This document shows, piece by piece, positions 51,634 to 60,462 of a stretch of 64,000 nucleotides of DNA (its first letter is position 1; each line of letters opens with the position of its first letter). A program made the translations under genes and the position numbers. Location: the NCBI GenBank assembly GCA_002480495.1, contig DLCG01000005.1, positions 245,159-309,158 on the forward strand. Direction: 5' to 3'. Source of the DNA: Rhodobiaceae bacterium UBA7804. Lineage in GTDB: Bacteria; Pseudomonadota; Alphaproteobacteria; Parvibaculales; Parvibaculaceae. Under the pieces are notes generated by a model. It was given only the letters and a program-made list of their open reading frames with translations, searched no databases and had not been told where the DNA came from.

Positions 51634-52487
51634 CAGTTGTTCCCTGCGAGCAAAACGCGGAATTGCGTAGAAAAATTGAACGGTTCGCAGAGACGCTGAA
51701 AGTGCAAGCTCATACCCTTGGCGATCATGGGCTTAATGAGCAAGAATTCTATAATAGTGGCCTCTTTCGAGGAGCGATTGAGCGAATTCGGGGCCAGTTC
51801 TCCGCCACGATGCGTGAGAAACGCGAATTTGTTCATCACGTCTTGAACTTTATGCAGGACGGCGGGTTTATTCGCGACTGGGAGTCTGCCGGTGATGCCA
51901 ACCGCCACGACTACAGCGTTCAACTGAATAGTGGGCGTATCGGAGTCATTGAACTTAAGGGATGCCTTGACGGTAATAATACCAACATTTTTGAGCGACC
52001 GCCGCACGCAAACGAATTCATTCTGTGGAGTGTTTGTACGAATCCTGGGGCTGATCCTCGTCACAATGCATGGTCAGGTATTCACACGCGGCTTAGCGCG
52101 GAGATTATATCGAGAGAACAGCGTGTCGATGGCGTTCTGATTTGGGATATGGTCTGCGGCACTATTGGTCGACCCTGTCCGAAGACACAGAAGCATCCAG
52201 AGCGTATGACCGAGGTGGGGCACTATTCTCTAACTCCTCCCTGCATCTACGTTTTACCTGCGACTATTCCTAGTCCGCGAAACAATCCTGCCCCGACTGC
52301 CCAAGATCTGCGAGATGTCGAGCTGTTATCGGCGTTTTCCGATTGCTTCCGTTGCGATTTGGCGGAGATCAACTTTGTAGATTTTGAAGTGCAACATAAA
52401 GGAGCCGAGACTCTTAGAACTACGAGGATTCGGCGTGCTGGCGAGGAGGTTCGATGTTCTGAGGCAACAGCGATACGACGAGCATGA
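51630..52487 (+). CDS. Putative restriction endonuclease, PD-(D/E)XK-like
   Basis: 285 residues. RHDYSVQLNSGRIGVIELKG gives D94-x13-E108-x-K110, a D...ExK arrangement as in PD-(D/E)XK nucleases. NEFILWSVCTNPGADPRHNAW and VDGVLIWDMVCG look like strongly conserved family blocks. Its position, translationally coupled to the C5 methyltransferase, supports a restriction role. The fold assignment is by eye and unverified. Confidence 0.6.
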   Translation: MTVVPCEQNAELRRKIERFAETLKVQAHTLGDHGLNEQEFYNSGLFRGAIERIRGQFSATMREKREFVHHVLNFMQDGGFIRDWESAGDANRHDYSVQLNSGRIGVIELKGCLDGNNTNIFERPPHANEFILWSVCTNPGADPRHNAWSGIHTRLSAEIISREQRVDGVLIWDMVCGTIGRPCPKTQKHPERMTEVGHYSLTPPCIYVLPATIPSPRNNPAPTAQDLRDVELLSAFSDCFRCDLAEINFVDFEVQHKGAETLRTTRIRRAGEEVRCSEATAIRRA

Positions 52488-52510
52488 CCTGCCGCACGGA
52501 GACTGGCTGA

Positions 52511-53077
52511 GTGTCGGTGGATTTTGTCTATAGGCGAAAAGCCGTAAGCACGCTGAGTACGAAAGTCGGAGTATACGTGCTTTGCGATCTCGACAATGTT
52601 CCGATGTATGTGGGGCAGTCAGCCCAAGGGATTAGGGCTCGCGTCCAGCGACATCTCACTTCGGCTCGCTCCGATATTATCGCGAACCGTCAAATTGATG
52701 TGTGGGAGATTGCCTTTGTTCGGGAGTACCCGCTCGAAAAAAAGCAAGAGATGAACGAGCTTGAAGCTGCGCTCTTTCACGAGTTTGATAAAGTCTCGCG
52801 CCTTATGAACGGCACCATTCCACCGCTACCACCGGCGGAGTATTCGATTCCTTCTCCTGCTCGTGTCGTCCAAGTAATGAGCGACGAAGAAATTGTAGAG
52901 AAGCAGAACATTGAACTGCGCTTGCCGCGGCAGGCAGCACATTACGCTCAGATCGTCGGCCACTTCTTGGCTGTTAAGAACTCCAACCAAGTGGCGAGGG
53001 CGATGAATGCGCATTTCGCGCGGCTCACGCGATATCATGCAATGATGTTGGGGCTGAGCTCTGGAGAGGAGAGCTAG
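52511..53077 (+). CDS. GIY-YIG nuclease family protein (Eco29kI-like)
   Basis: 188 residues starting at GTG (an in-frame stop lies directly upstream). GVYVL (20-24), MYVGQ (32-36), R44/H48 in RARVQRHL, and the metal-binding Glu in NELEAALFHEF follow the order seen in GIY-YIG restriction enzymes such as Eco29kI. The C-terminal 90 residues probably recognise DNA. This is a second nuclease candidate for the same methyltransferase. Confidence 0.72.
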   Translation: MSVDFVYRRKAVSTLSTKVGVYVLCDLDNVPMYVGQSAQGIRARVQRHLTSARSDIIANRQIDVWEIAFVREYPLEKKQEMNELEAALFHEFDKVSRLMNGTIPPLPPAEYSIPSPARVVQVMSDEEIVEKQNIELRLPRQAAHYAQIVGHFLAVKNSNQVARAMNAHFARLTRYHAMMLGLSSGEES

Positions 53078-53496
53078 TGACGTCACCGGATCGCAGTCGG
53101 ATAATGCGTGCGGTCAAAGATAAGGACACCGCGCCCGAATGGTCAGTGCGACGCATGTTGCACGCTGCGGGTTATCGCTATCGCCTCCACTGCAAGGAAT
53201 TGCCGGGCAAGCCAGATTTGTGTTTCCCAAGCCGCAAAAAGGTCATCTTCATACATGGTTGTTTTTGGCATGGACATAACTGCAAGCGTGGGGCGCGCGA
53301 GCCCAAAAGCAACGTTGAATACTGGCGGGCGAAGATATCGCGCAATTGCGAGCGCGATGCTGCACATATGGCAGCGCTAAGATCGGTAGGCTGGTCAATT
53401 TTGATCTTATGGGAATGCGAAATAAAAAGCGGCACGGCCACGCTAAATCGTTTGAAAGCATTCTTGGGGCCTTCAAAAGCATCTTGCGCTCTATGA
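53077..53496 (+). CDS. vsr: Very short patch repair endonuclease (Vsr)
   Basis: 139 residues starting GTG, overlapping the previous stop by 1 nt (TAGTG). SRIMRAVKDKDTAPEWSVRR, GKPDLCFPSRKKVIFIHGCF and WHGHNCKRG are Vsr hallmarks: catalytic Asp47 and the zinc-site His/Cys residues. It nicks 5' of T in T:G mismatches made by deamination of 5-methylcytosine, protecting sites of the partner methyltransferase. Confidence 0.93.
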   Translation: MTSPDRSRIMRAVKDKDTAPEWSVRRMLHAAGYRYRLHCKELPGKPDLCFPSRKKVIFIHGCFWHGHNCKRGAREPKSNVEYWRAKISRNCERDAAHMAALRSVGWSILILWECEIKSGTATLNRLKAFLGPSKASCAL

Positions 53497-53546
53497 GGCC
53501 AACACAAAAGCCACACATCCTTGCCACATGTCTTTTCCGCCACAGC

Positions 53547-53704
53547 GGGGACAAGTCCCGATCCGGGGGTAAGGGCGAAGCGGGTTCCGCCGCGGTGCGG
53601 GGGATAAAATCCGGGGATAAGTCCGTCTACGGACGTTTATGACGTTTCGATGACGTTCGTGTGACGGTGGGCCGTCACTTGTCCCCGCCTTGCCCCTTAT
53701 CCCC
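53547..53704. repeat. Copy 2 of the 26-nt repeat within inverted GGGGAYAAG boxes
   Basis: The exact 26-nt repeat is at 53640-53665. To its left are GGGGACAAG (53547), GGGGGTAAG (53565), GGGGATAAA (53600) and GGGGATAAG (53613). To its right are the inverted forms CTTGTCCCC (53678), CTTGCCCC (53689) and CTTATCCCC (53696). The whole array is a loose palindrome centred on the repeat, in the 301-nt gap between vsr and the sigma-54 regulator. Confidence 0.65.
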
Positions 53705-53710
53705 GCCCCA

Positions 53711-53746
53711 AAAAGAAAGCGGCGCGGGATTGCTCCCGCGCCGCTT
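53711..53746 (-). terminator. Terminator of the sigma-54 response regulator
   Basis: A 13-bp stem AAGCGGCGCGGGA/TCCCGCGCCGCTT with a 4-nt loop; on the minus strand it is followed by TCTTTTTGGGG. Confidence 0.8.
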
Positions 53747-53797
53747 ATTTCCCCTCATGCCCCACCCGGTTTCCCGGGGTCTCCTTGCGCTCGGGCG

Positions 53798-55372
53798 TCA
53801 GCCCTCGCGGACCTCAAGGCCCAGATCGCGCACCTTGCGATAGAGCGTCGAGCGGCCGATGCCGAGGCGGCGCGCCACCTCCGTCATGTGGCCCTTGTAC
53901 TTGTCGATGGCGAGGCGGATCATTTCCGCCTCGATGTCCTCGAGCTTGCGGACATTGCCCGCTTCGTCGGTGATGGCGATGCCGTCCGAGAAGTTGGAGC
54001 GGGCGAAGTCCGCCAGCGTATTAGATTGCGGCTGCGCGGCTTGCCCCGCATAGATCGGCACTTCGCTTGCGCCGCCGATCATGCCCGTGTTCCGGGCCGG
54101 ATCGGGAGCGGGAGCGGGCGTGTGCCGCTCCTGCGGCGCGGAATGCACCACGCTCGTGTCGTGCAGGCGCGCGGCGTCCGAATAGCCTTCCACCATGGTC
54201 GCGATCTGCGGGAAGTCCGAGACCTGCAGCGCCTCGCCGTCGCAGAGCACGATGGCGCGGAAGATGGTGTTTTCGAGCTGGCGCACATTGCCCGGCCAGT
54301 CATAGGCCTTGAGCATGTCGAGCGCGGTGGGCGAGATGCCGACCACGTCCTTGCCTTCCTCCGCGGCGAGGCGGCGGATGAAATGCGCCACGAGGTCCGG
54401 GATGTCGTCCTTGCGCTGGCGCAGCGGCGGAACGTGGATCGGGAAGACGTTCAGGCGGTAATAGAGGTCTTCGCGGAAGCGGCCCTCCTTCACCATCTGC
54501 AGCATGTCGCGGTTGGTCGCCGAGATGAGGCGGATATCGACCTTGACGGGCTTTTTGGAGCCCACGGGGTCGACTTCGCCTTCCTGCAGGGCGCGCAGCA
54601 GCTTCACCTGGATGTCGAGCGGCAGTTCGCCGATCTCGTCGAGGAAGAGCGTGCCGCCGTTCGCTTCCTGGAACTTGCCGGCATGCTTGTCGGCCGCGCC
54701 CGTGAAGGCGCCCTTTTCGTGGCCGAAGAGGATGCTCTCGACGAGGTTTTCCGGGATGGCGCCGCAGTTCACCGTGACGAAGGGCTTTCCGGCGCGGTCG
54801 CCTTCGCCCTGGATGGCGGCGGCGATGAGTTCCTTGCCGACGCCCGATTCGCCTTCGATGAGGATCGGGATGTTGGACTGCGCGGCGCGCTTGCCGAGCC
54901 GGATCACCGGTTCCATCGAGGCGCTGGGCGCGATGATGTCCTCGAAGGTGAGGCGGCCGGTCTGGCGCTTCTGGAGGCGGGTGATCTCGCCCGTCAGCGC
55001 GTTAACCTTGAGGGCGTTCCGCATCGAGACGTGGAGGCGTTCCGGGCTCACGGGCTTCACCACGAAGTCCGAGGCGCCCTCGCGCATCACGTTAACCACG
55101 GTTTCGATGCCGCCATGGGCGGTGAGGACGATCACGGGCAGGTTCGGCTTTTGCGGGTGGACGCGCTTCAGCACCTCCATCCCGTCCACGCCCGGCATGA
55201 CGAGGTCGAGCACCACGAGGGCGATCTCGGCGCCGGCGGGGCCCTCCAGATAGGCAAGGGCCGCCTCGCCGCCATCGACCGGGATCGCGCGGTAGCCGTC
55301 CCTGTTGACGACCTCCTCCAGAATCCGCCGCTGGGCGGGGTCGTCGTCCACTATGAGAATGGCCTGGGTCAT
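53798..55372 (-). CDS. Sigma-54-dependent response regulator (NtrC class)
   Basis: 524 residues from ATG 55372. Receiver with D9-D10-D11, phosphoacceptor D56 (VVLDLVMPG) and K106; AAA+ domain with Walker A GESGVGKE (173-181), the sigma-54 contact loop GAFTGA (221-226), Walker B GTLFLDEIGEL and the Arg finger FREDLYYRL; C-terminal Fis-type HTH (MTEVARRLGIGRSTLYRKV). It opens sigma-54 promoters when phosphorylated. No cognate kinase adjoins it. TacA/FlbD-like regulators are possible relatives, but I cannot choose. Confidence 0.92.
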   Translation of the reverse strand: MTQAILIVDDDPAQRRILEEVVNRDGYRAIPVDGGEAALAYLEGPAGAEIALVVLDLVMPGVDGMEVLKRVHPQKPNLPVIVLTAHGGIETVVNVMREGASDFVVKPVSPERLHVSMRNALKVNALTGEITRLQKRQTGRLTFEDIIAPSASMEPVIRLGKRAAQSNIPILIEGESGVGKELIAAAIQGEGDRAGKPFVTVNCGAIPENLVESILFGHEKGAFTGAADKHAGKFQEANGGTLFLDEIGELPLDIQVKLLRALQEGEVDPVGSKKPVKVDIRLISATNRDMLQMVKEGRFREDLYYRLNVFPIHVPPLRQRKDDIPDLVAHFIRRLAAEEGKDVVGISPTALDMLKAYDWPGNVRQLENTIFRAIVLCDGEALQVSDFPQIATMVEGYSDAARLHDTSVVHSAPQERHTPAPAPDPARNTGMIGGASEVPIYAGQAAQPQSNTLADFARSNFSDGIAITDEAGNVRKLEDIEAEMIRLAIDKYKGHMTEVARRLGIGRSTLYRKVRDLGLEVREG

Positions 55373-55744
55373 TCTGGTCCTCGGATTCGTGCCGCATTTC
55401 ACCCGCGAACCACCCCCCGACAGTTCGCATTTGGCCCAATATGGGCCGCATTGGTAAAAGGGCCCTTAATCCTGCGACTGATATTCCGATTTCAGTGACA
55501 CAAGGTGGCACAGTTGGATTCAGGCAGGTTGGGGCGGGATTCTGCCGTAAACGGACCGATTCTGTCCGGCAACAGTGTTGCGCTCATGTGACGCCTCGCG
55601 CAGAACTTGTGGAATCCGGCCAATACAGGTTGATGGTTTCCGCCGTTCCATGCGATGAAATTGAGCTTATGAGGGCTTACCGGTGGGGTCCGGGCCACCC
55701 GTCGTATTGTCGGGGGGCAGAGCGAAATAACGACGGAGATTGGG
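55373..55744. other. Intergenic region between divergent genes
   Basis: No supported gene. GGCCCAATATGGGCC (about 55432-55446) is a short dyad. The region must contain promoters for the response regulator and the OmpA-type gene, but I could not set them with confidence. Confidence 0.4.
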
Positions 55745-56581
55745 ATGAAAATGATATCCCGGCTTATAGCGTTGGGTTCTTTCCTTGTGCTGGCTGGTTG
55801 CGGCACCTGGACCGCGGAATCTTACCTGCATGAAGACATTCAGGGTGATTCCTTCAACGCGTGCCTGGCTCGTGAATATCAGGACAGGGCGACGTCCGAA
55901 GCCTATGTCGACTGCAACTGGGTCGATACGGCTGCGATCGTCGAGAAGGGCCGTGCCGCCGCTGCTGGCGAGACGGTGCTTCCTTATGACCCCGCCTCGA
56001 AGGGGGTTCTTGCGAGCGATCTGCCCGAACTGCAGGACGCCCGTGCCAAGCTCATGGCTGCCCTCGACAATGGCGGCCGCAGCGAGCGTGGCTGCGCCTG
56101 CGCCAAGGCGCAGCGTTACTATGACGGCTGGGTCGAACAGGCGAGCGACAACAAGCTCGGCGTGAACGGCTCGTATTTCGGTGGCGAAGGCGGACCGGTG
56201 CAGCCGGATCGCGTTGAAGCCGAAAAGGCCGCGTTCTACGAAGCCCTCACGGCCTGCGCGCTCAAGGAAGCCGGCCCGTGGACCATCTATTTCGGTTTCG
56301 ACAAGTACAACCTGACGCCGGAAGCGCAGTCGGTGATCGATCAGATCGTCGCTGAATCCACTGGTGCTCTCTCGGTTGTCGGTCATACCGATACGTCGGG
56401 TAGCAACGCCTACAACCAGGCTCTCGGCCAGCGTCGTGCAGATTCCGTGTCCAACGCGCTCACTGCGCAGGGCAAGGAACTTTGCAGCGCCGTGTCGAAG
56501 GGTGAAACGGACCTCGCGGTCCAGACCGGCGACGGCGTGCGTGAGCCGCTGAACCGCCGCGCGGTTGTCGCGGGCTGCTAA
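55745..56581 (+). CDS. OmpA-family lipoprotein
   Basis: 278 residues. Signal peptide with lipobox LAGC, so Cys19 is likely lipidated. The C-terminal 100 residues form an OmpA/Pal peptidoglycan-binding domain: TIYFGFDKYNLTPEAQSVID, LSVVGHTDTSGSNAYNQALG, RRADSVSNAL and EPLNRRAVV. The N-terminal part has a CAC motif and no known family. It probably ties the outer membrane to peptidoglycan. Confidence 0.87.
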   Translation: MKMISRLIALGSFLVLAGCGTWTAESYLHEDIQGDSFNACLAREYQDRATSEAYVDCNWVDTAAIVEKGRAAAAGETVLPYDPASKGVLASDLPELQDARAKLMAALDNGGRSERGCACAKAQRYYDGWVEQASDNKLGVNGSYFGGEGGPVQPDRVEAEKAAFYEALTACALKEAGPWTIYFGFDKYNLTPEAQSVIDQIVAESTGALSVVGHTDTSGSNAYNQALGQRRADSVSNALTAQGKELCSAVSKGETDLAVQTGDGVREPLNRRAVVAGC

Positions 56582-56602
56582 AGTACCGACGGCGAAAGAT
56601 CG

Positions 56603-56637
56603 GGGCCCCTGCCGGAAGGCAGGGGCCCTTTTCTTTT
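56603..56637 (+). terminator. Rho-independent terminator of the OmpA-type gene
   Basis: An 11-bp stem GGGCCCCTGCC/GGCAGGGGCCC with a GGAA loop and tail TTTTCTTTTT. Confidence 0.88.
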
Positions 56638-56745
56638 TATGGCTTCTCCGGCTGCGGGATCGCGGTGAATCGCCGAGGGGCGTTGAATGACAGTTGGCTC
56701 CGCTCAATATAGTTTGCGAAGATGTTTCCTCACTGGAGCCGCGCG

Positions 56746-58587
56746 ATGTCGAGTGCCGACCAGAAGTTCAGATTTTCCCAATACTCCGCTATGGCTGATC
56801 ACGAGCGAGGGTTGGGTGAGCTTCCAGTCTGGAACCTCACTGATCTCTATTCCTCGCCCGACGCACCGGAAGTGAAGGCAGATCTGGCAATTGCCGCGGA
56901 AGCGGCAACCGATTTCAAGAAGCGCTACAAGGGTCAAATCGCACCGCTCGCGGCGTCGGGTGGCGGGGGAGCTGAGCTCGGAAGAGCAATCGGGATCTAT
57001 GAGGAAATCGAAGATCGGCTTGGCCGTCTGATTTCCTATGCGGGCCTTCTCTACGCTCAGGACAATACGAATCCCGCGAATGCCAAGTTCTATGGCGACA
57101 TTCAGGAGCGCGTTACGACGATCTCGACGGATCTCCTGTTCTTTGCGCTCGAATTGAACAAGCTCGACGACGATACATTTGCCGCTGCGCTAAAGGATCC
57201 GGCCCTTGCGCATTACGGGCTCTGGCTTCGCGACCTGCGTGCCATGCGGCCGTACCAGCTTTCCGATGAACTCGAAACGCTTCTGCACGAGAAGAGTGTA
57301 ACGGGGCACGCCGCCTGGAATCGTCTTTTCGATGAAACCATGGCGCGGCTTACCTTCGAAGCTGGCGGGAAAAAGCTCACCCTCGAAGCTGCTCTTCACC
57401 GTCTTTCCGAAAAGGACAGGACGAAGCGTGAAGAAGCCGCGCATTCGCTCGCGGAGACCTTCAAGGCGAACCTGCCGCTCTTCACGCTTATTACCAATAC
57501 GCTTGCGAAGGACAAGGAAATAGAAGACCGCCTGCGCGGCTTTGAGGACATCGCCCAATCGCGCCATATTGCGAACCGGGTGGAACCGGAGGTTGTCGCC
57601 GCGCTTGTCGATGCGGTACGCCGCTCCTATCCCGATCTCTCGCATCGTTACTACGCGATGAAGGCAAAATGGCTTGGTCTCGATCGTCTCGAGTACTGGG
57701 ATCGCAATGCGCCGCTTCCGCAGTCCGACGACGCGGTCATTACCTGGGACCAGGCGCGCGACACGGTGCTGGACGCTTATCGCGGTTTCACGCCCGAGAT
57801 GGCCGAAATCGCAAACCGCTTTTTCGAGAAAGGCTGGATCGATGCTCCAGCCCGCGCCGGCAAGTCGTCGGGCGCCTTTGCTCACCCCACCGTGCCGAGC
57901 GTCCATCCCTACGTGCTCGTGAACTATCAGGGCAAGACGCGAGACGTGATGACGCTTGCGCATGAACTCGGCCATGGTGTTCATCAGGTGCTGGCCGCCA
58001 AACAAGGCCCGCTCATGGCCGATACGCCGCTAACGCTCGCCGAGACGGCGAGTGTCTTTGGCGAGATGCTTACCTTCCGCAAGTTGCTGGCGGGAGCCAC
58101 CGACAAGGAGCGGCGCAAGGCAATGCTCGCCTCCAAGGTGGAGGATATGCTGAACACGGTTGTCCGTCAGACTGCCTTCTACACGTTTGAGCGCCACGTT
58201 CACACAGCGCGCCGTCAGGGCGAGCTAACCTCGGATGATATCTGCCGTTTCTGGATGGAAGTGCAGGGAGAGAGTCTTGGGCCGGCCATTCATCTGGGGC
58301 CAGGCTATGAGACGTATTGGTGCTACATCTCGCACTTCATTCATGCGCCTTTCTACGTCTATGCCTATGCCTTCGGCGATTGCCTCGTGAACTCGCTTTA
58401 TGCGGTTTATGAAAAGGCGCAAGAGGGTTTTGCCGAACGGTATTTCGAGATGCTGTCTGCCGGAGGTACGCTCAGGCACAAGGAGCTCCTTGCGCCTTTC
58501 GGTCTCGATGCGACCGATCCGGCCTTCTGGGATAAAGGCCTTTCCATGATCCGAGGTTTCATCGACGAGCTCGAGGCGATGGAATGA
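56746..58587 (+). CDS. pepF: Oligoendopeptidase F (M3 family)
   Basis: 613 residues from ATG 56746 (GGAG upstream). Zinc motif HELGH at H406-E407-H410 within MTLAHELGHGVHQ, with the third ligand Glu in TLAETASVFGEML. KARRED-type helical N-domain (LPVWNLTDLYSSPDAPEVKA) is typical. It degrades short peptides in the cytosol. Overlaps the ABC1 kinase gene by ATGA, forming an operon that may run to 61442. Confidence 0.92.
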   Translation: MSSADQKFRFSQYSAMADHERGLGELPVWNLTDLYSSPDAPEVKADLAIAAEAATDFKKRYKGQIAPLAASGGGGAELGRAIGIYEEIEDRLGRLISYAGLLYAQDNTNPANAKFYGDIQERVTTISTDLLFFALELNKLDDDTFAAALKDPALAHYGLWLRDLRAMRPYQLSDELETLLHEKSVTGHAAWNRLFDETMARLTFEAGGKKLTLEAALHRLSEKDRTKREEAAHSLAETFKANLPLFTLITNTLAKDKEIEDRLRGFEDIAQSRHIANRVEPEVVAALVDAVRRSYPDLSHRYYAMKAKWLGLDRLEYWDRNAPLPQSDDAVITWDQARDTVLDAYRGFTPEMAEIANRFFEKGWIDAPARAGKSSGAFAHPTVPSVHPYVLVNYQGKTRDVMTLAHELGHGVHQVLAAKQGPLMADTPLTLAETASVFGEMLTFRKLLAGATDKERRKAMLASKVEDMLNTVVRQTAFYTFERHVHTARRQGELTSDDICRFWMEVQGESLGPAIHLGPGYETYWCYISHFIHAPFYVYAYAFGDCLVNSLYAVYEKAQEGFAERYFEMLSAGGTLRHKELLAPFGLDATDPAFWDKGLSMIRGFIDELEAME

Positions 58588-59984
58588 GCGACGATCCGTC
58601 GGGTCCTGCCCGTCCTGGCGAACGCGACAGGGAGGCGAACCGGCTCGGCCGCCGCTTTCAGCGTTACGCCCAGGTGGGAGCGGGTGTCGGCGGTGTTGCG
58701 GCCCGTGCCGCCGGAGCCCGGCTATTCGGCCTCGACAAGGCAGACGAACGCACAGCGCGCGAACTGAAAGCGGCTCTCGGTGGACTCAAGGGGCCGATCA
58801 TGAAAGTCGCGCAGATGATCGCGACCATACCGGAGGCCGTTCCGGCTGAGTTCGCCGCCGAACTCTCCACGCTTCAGTCCGCAGCACCACCCATGGGCTG
58901 GCCGTTCGTCAAGCGGCGCATGCGCGCCGAACTCGGCGCCGGATGGGAGGGCCTTTTCGGTAGCTTCGAGCGCGAGGCTGCCGCGGCGGCGTCCCTCGGA
59001 CAGGTTCATCGCGCGACATCGCGCGAGGGCCAGAAGCTCGCTGTCAAACTTCAGTATCCGGATATGCAGTCCGCAGTCGATGCGGACCTCAAGCAGCTCG
59101 GTCTCATCTTCTCCATTCACCGTCGAATGGACCGTGCCGTCGATACGCGCGAAATCTACCGTGAAATCGGTGAAAGGTTGCGCGAGGAGCTCGATTATCT
59201 GCGTGAGGCCGCGCATATGCGTCTTTACGCGGACATTTTTTCGGGCGATCCCCGAATCTCGGTACCGCAGGTGACCGAGGACCTCACGACGCAGCGCCTT
59301 CTCACCATGAGCTGGCTCGATGGCGACCCACTTCTTTCCTTCCGCGAACATCCGCTTGAAGCGCGCAATCGCATTGCCGAGGCAATGTTCGCCGCGTGGT
59401 GGATGCCTTTCAGTCGATACGGCGTGATTCATGGTGACCCGCATCTTGGCAACTATTCCGTGAGGAAAGGCGATGCCGAAGATACCTGGGGTATCAATCT
59501 TCTCGATTACGGCTGCATCCGCGTCTTTCCGTCCGCATTCGTTGCGGGTGTGGTTGAGCTCTATCGCGCCCTCGAAACGGATGATCGGGACAGGGCGGCT
59601 GCCGCCTATGAAAATTGGGGCTTTCGCAATCTCTCCGTCGAACTGATCGAGGTGCTCAATGTCTGGGCGCGCTTTATCTATGCCCCCATGCTCGACAATC
59701 GCGTTCGTTCGGTCGCGGATGGCATCAGCCCGGGTGAGTATGGCCGCAAGGAGGCTTTCGGCGTTCACAAGCGCCTTCGCGAGCTTGGGCCCGTGACGCC
59801 ACCGCGCGAATTCGTCTTCATGGACCGAGCCGCCATCGGTCTTGGCTCCGTCTTCCTCCATCTCGGCGCGGAGTTGAATTTCCATGCATTGTTCAACGAG
59901 ACCATCGAAGCCTTCGACGCCACCGAACTCGACAAGCGCCAGAAGGCCGCGCTAAAGAAAGCGGGCGTCCCGCTCGCCGCGTGA
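58584..59984 (+). CDS. ABC1/UbiB-family atypical kinase
   Basis: 466 residues. Family motifs: KGPIMKVAQM (the KxGQ-type element with Ala for Gly), ASLGQVHRAT (Ala-rich nucleotide loop), LAVKLQYPDM (ATP Lys), ELDYLREA, HGDPHLGNY (catalytic loop) and LLDYGCIRVF (metal Asp). ABC1 proteins bind ATP and support ubiquinone or lipid metabolism. Residue 'GDPH' follows the bacterial consensus closely. No other ubi gene adjoins it. Confidence 0.87.
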   Translation: MSDDPSGPARPGERDREANRLGRRFQRYAQVGAGVGGVAARAAGARLFGLDKADERTARELKAALGGLKGPIMKVAQMIATIPEAVPAEFAAELSTLQSAAPPMGWPFVKRRMRAELGAGWEGLFGSFEREAAAAASLGQVHRATSREGQKLAVKLQYPDMQSAVDADLKQLGLIFSIHRRMDRAVDTREIYREIGERLREELDYLREAAHMRLYADIFSGDPRISVPQVTEDLTTQRLLTMSWLDGDPLLSFREHPLEARNRIAEAMFAAWWMPFSRYGVIHGDPHLGNYSVRKGDAEDTWGINLLDYGCIRVFPSAFVAGVVELYRALETDDRDRAAAAYENWGFRNLSVELIEVLNVWARFIYAPMLDNRVRSVADGISPGEYGRKEAFGVHKRLRELGPVTPPREFVFMDRAAIGLGSVFLHLGAELNFHALFNETIEAFDATELDKRQKAALKKAGVPLAA

Positions 59985-60018
59985 GCGGTTCATCTCTTCC
60001 GTCCGCTCGAGGCCCCGC

Positions 60019-60462
60019 ATGACCGACGATCTTCTCGAAGAAAACACGATTGCCTTGCCCGAGGGCTATCAGACCCTCAACTGGTTCCAGGGCTTCGGCC
60101 GGCAGATCGGTCCTCTCTATGAGCGGATAGGGGATGACGGGCACTACACGCGCGCTTTCCTCGTGCAGGAACATCACACAAACGGGATGCGCAATTGTCA
60201 TGGCGGAATGCTCATGGCCTTTGCGGATATGGCCTTCGGCCATGCGATCACCATGTCCGTTCACCGCTACTGGGTTACTGTACGCCTCATGACCGATTTC
60301 CTGTCGGGGGCGAAGATCGGCGAATGGGTAGAAGGGACGGGCGAAATCGTCGGCGTTGAGGATGACTTCTTCACCGTGAAGGGGCGCATCTGGTGCGGTG
60401 ACCGCACCATCATGTCGGGGACGGGCGTCTTCAAGGCGCTTGGAGAGAGGCCCTCGAAGTGA
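60019..60462 (+). CDS. PaaI-type hotdog-fold thioesterase
   Basis: 147 residues: NCHGGMLMAFADMAFGHAI is the central hotdog helix with the conserved HGG, followed by VTVRLMTDFLSGAKIGEWVEG. Hydrolyses acyl-CoA; chain unknown. Overlaps the next hydrolase gene by 4 nt (GTGA), so both are coupled. Confidence 0.87.
   Translation: MTDDLLEENTIALPEGYQTLNWFQGFGRQIGPLYERIGDDGHYTRAFLVQEHHTNGMRNCHGGMLMAFADMAFGHAITMSVHRYWVTVRLMTDFLSGAKIGEWVEGTGEIVGVEDDFFTVKGRIWCGDRTIMSGTGVFKALGERPSK

Noticed and set aside
53690..55498. 602-residue + strand frame opposite the sigma-54 regulator
   Set aside because: Antisense shadow of a high-GC gene; no recognisable domain, whereas the minus strand has all NtrC-class motifs.
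55505..55530. Sigma-54 (-24/-12) promoter at GGTGGCACAGTTGGATT
   Set aside because: TGGCAC is present but the TTGC element is not at the required spacing.
55441..55833. 130-residue frame upstream of the OmpA-type gene
   Set aside because: It runs into the lipoprotein gene in another frame, lacks a ribosome site and shows no conserved pattern.
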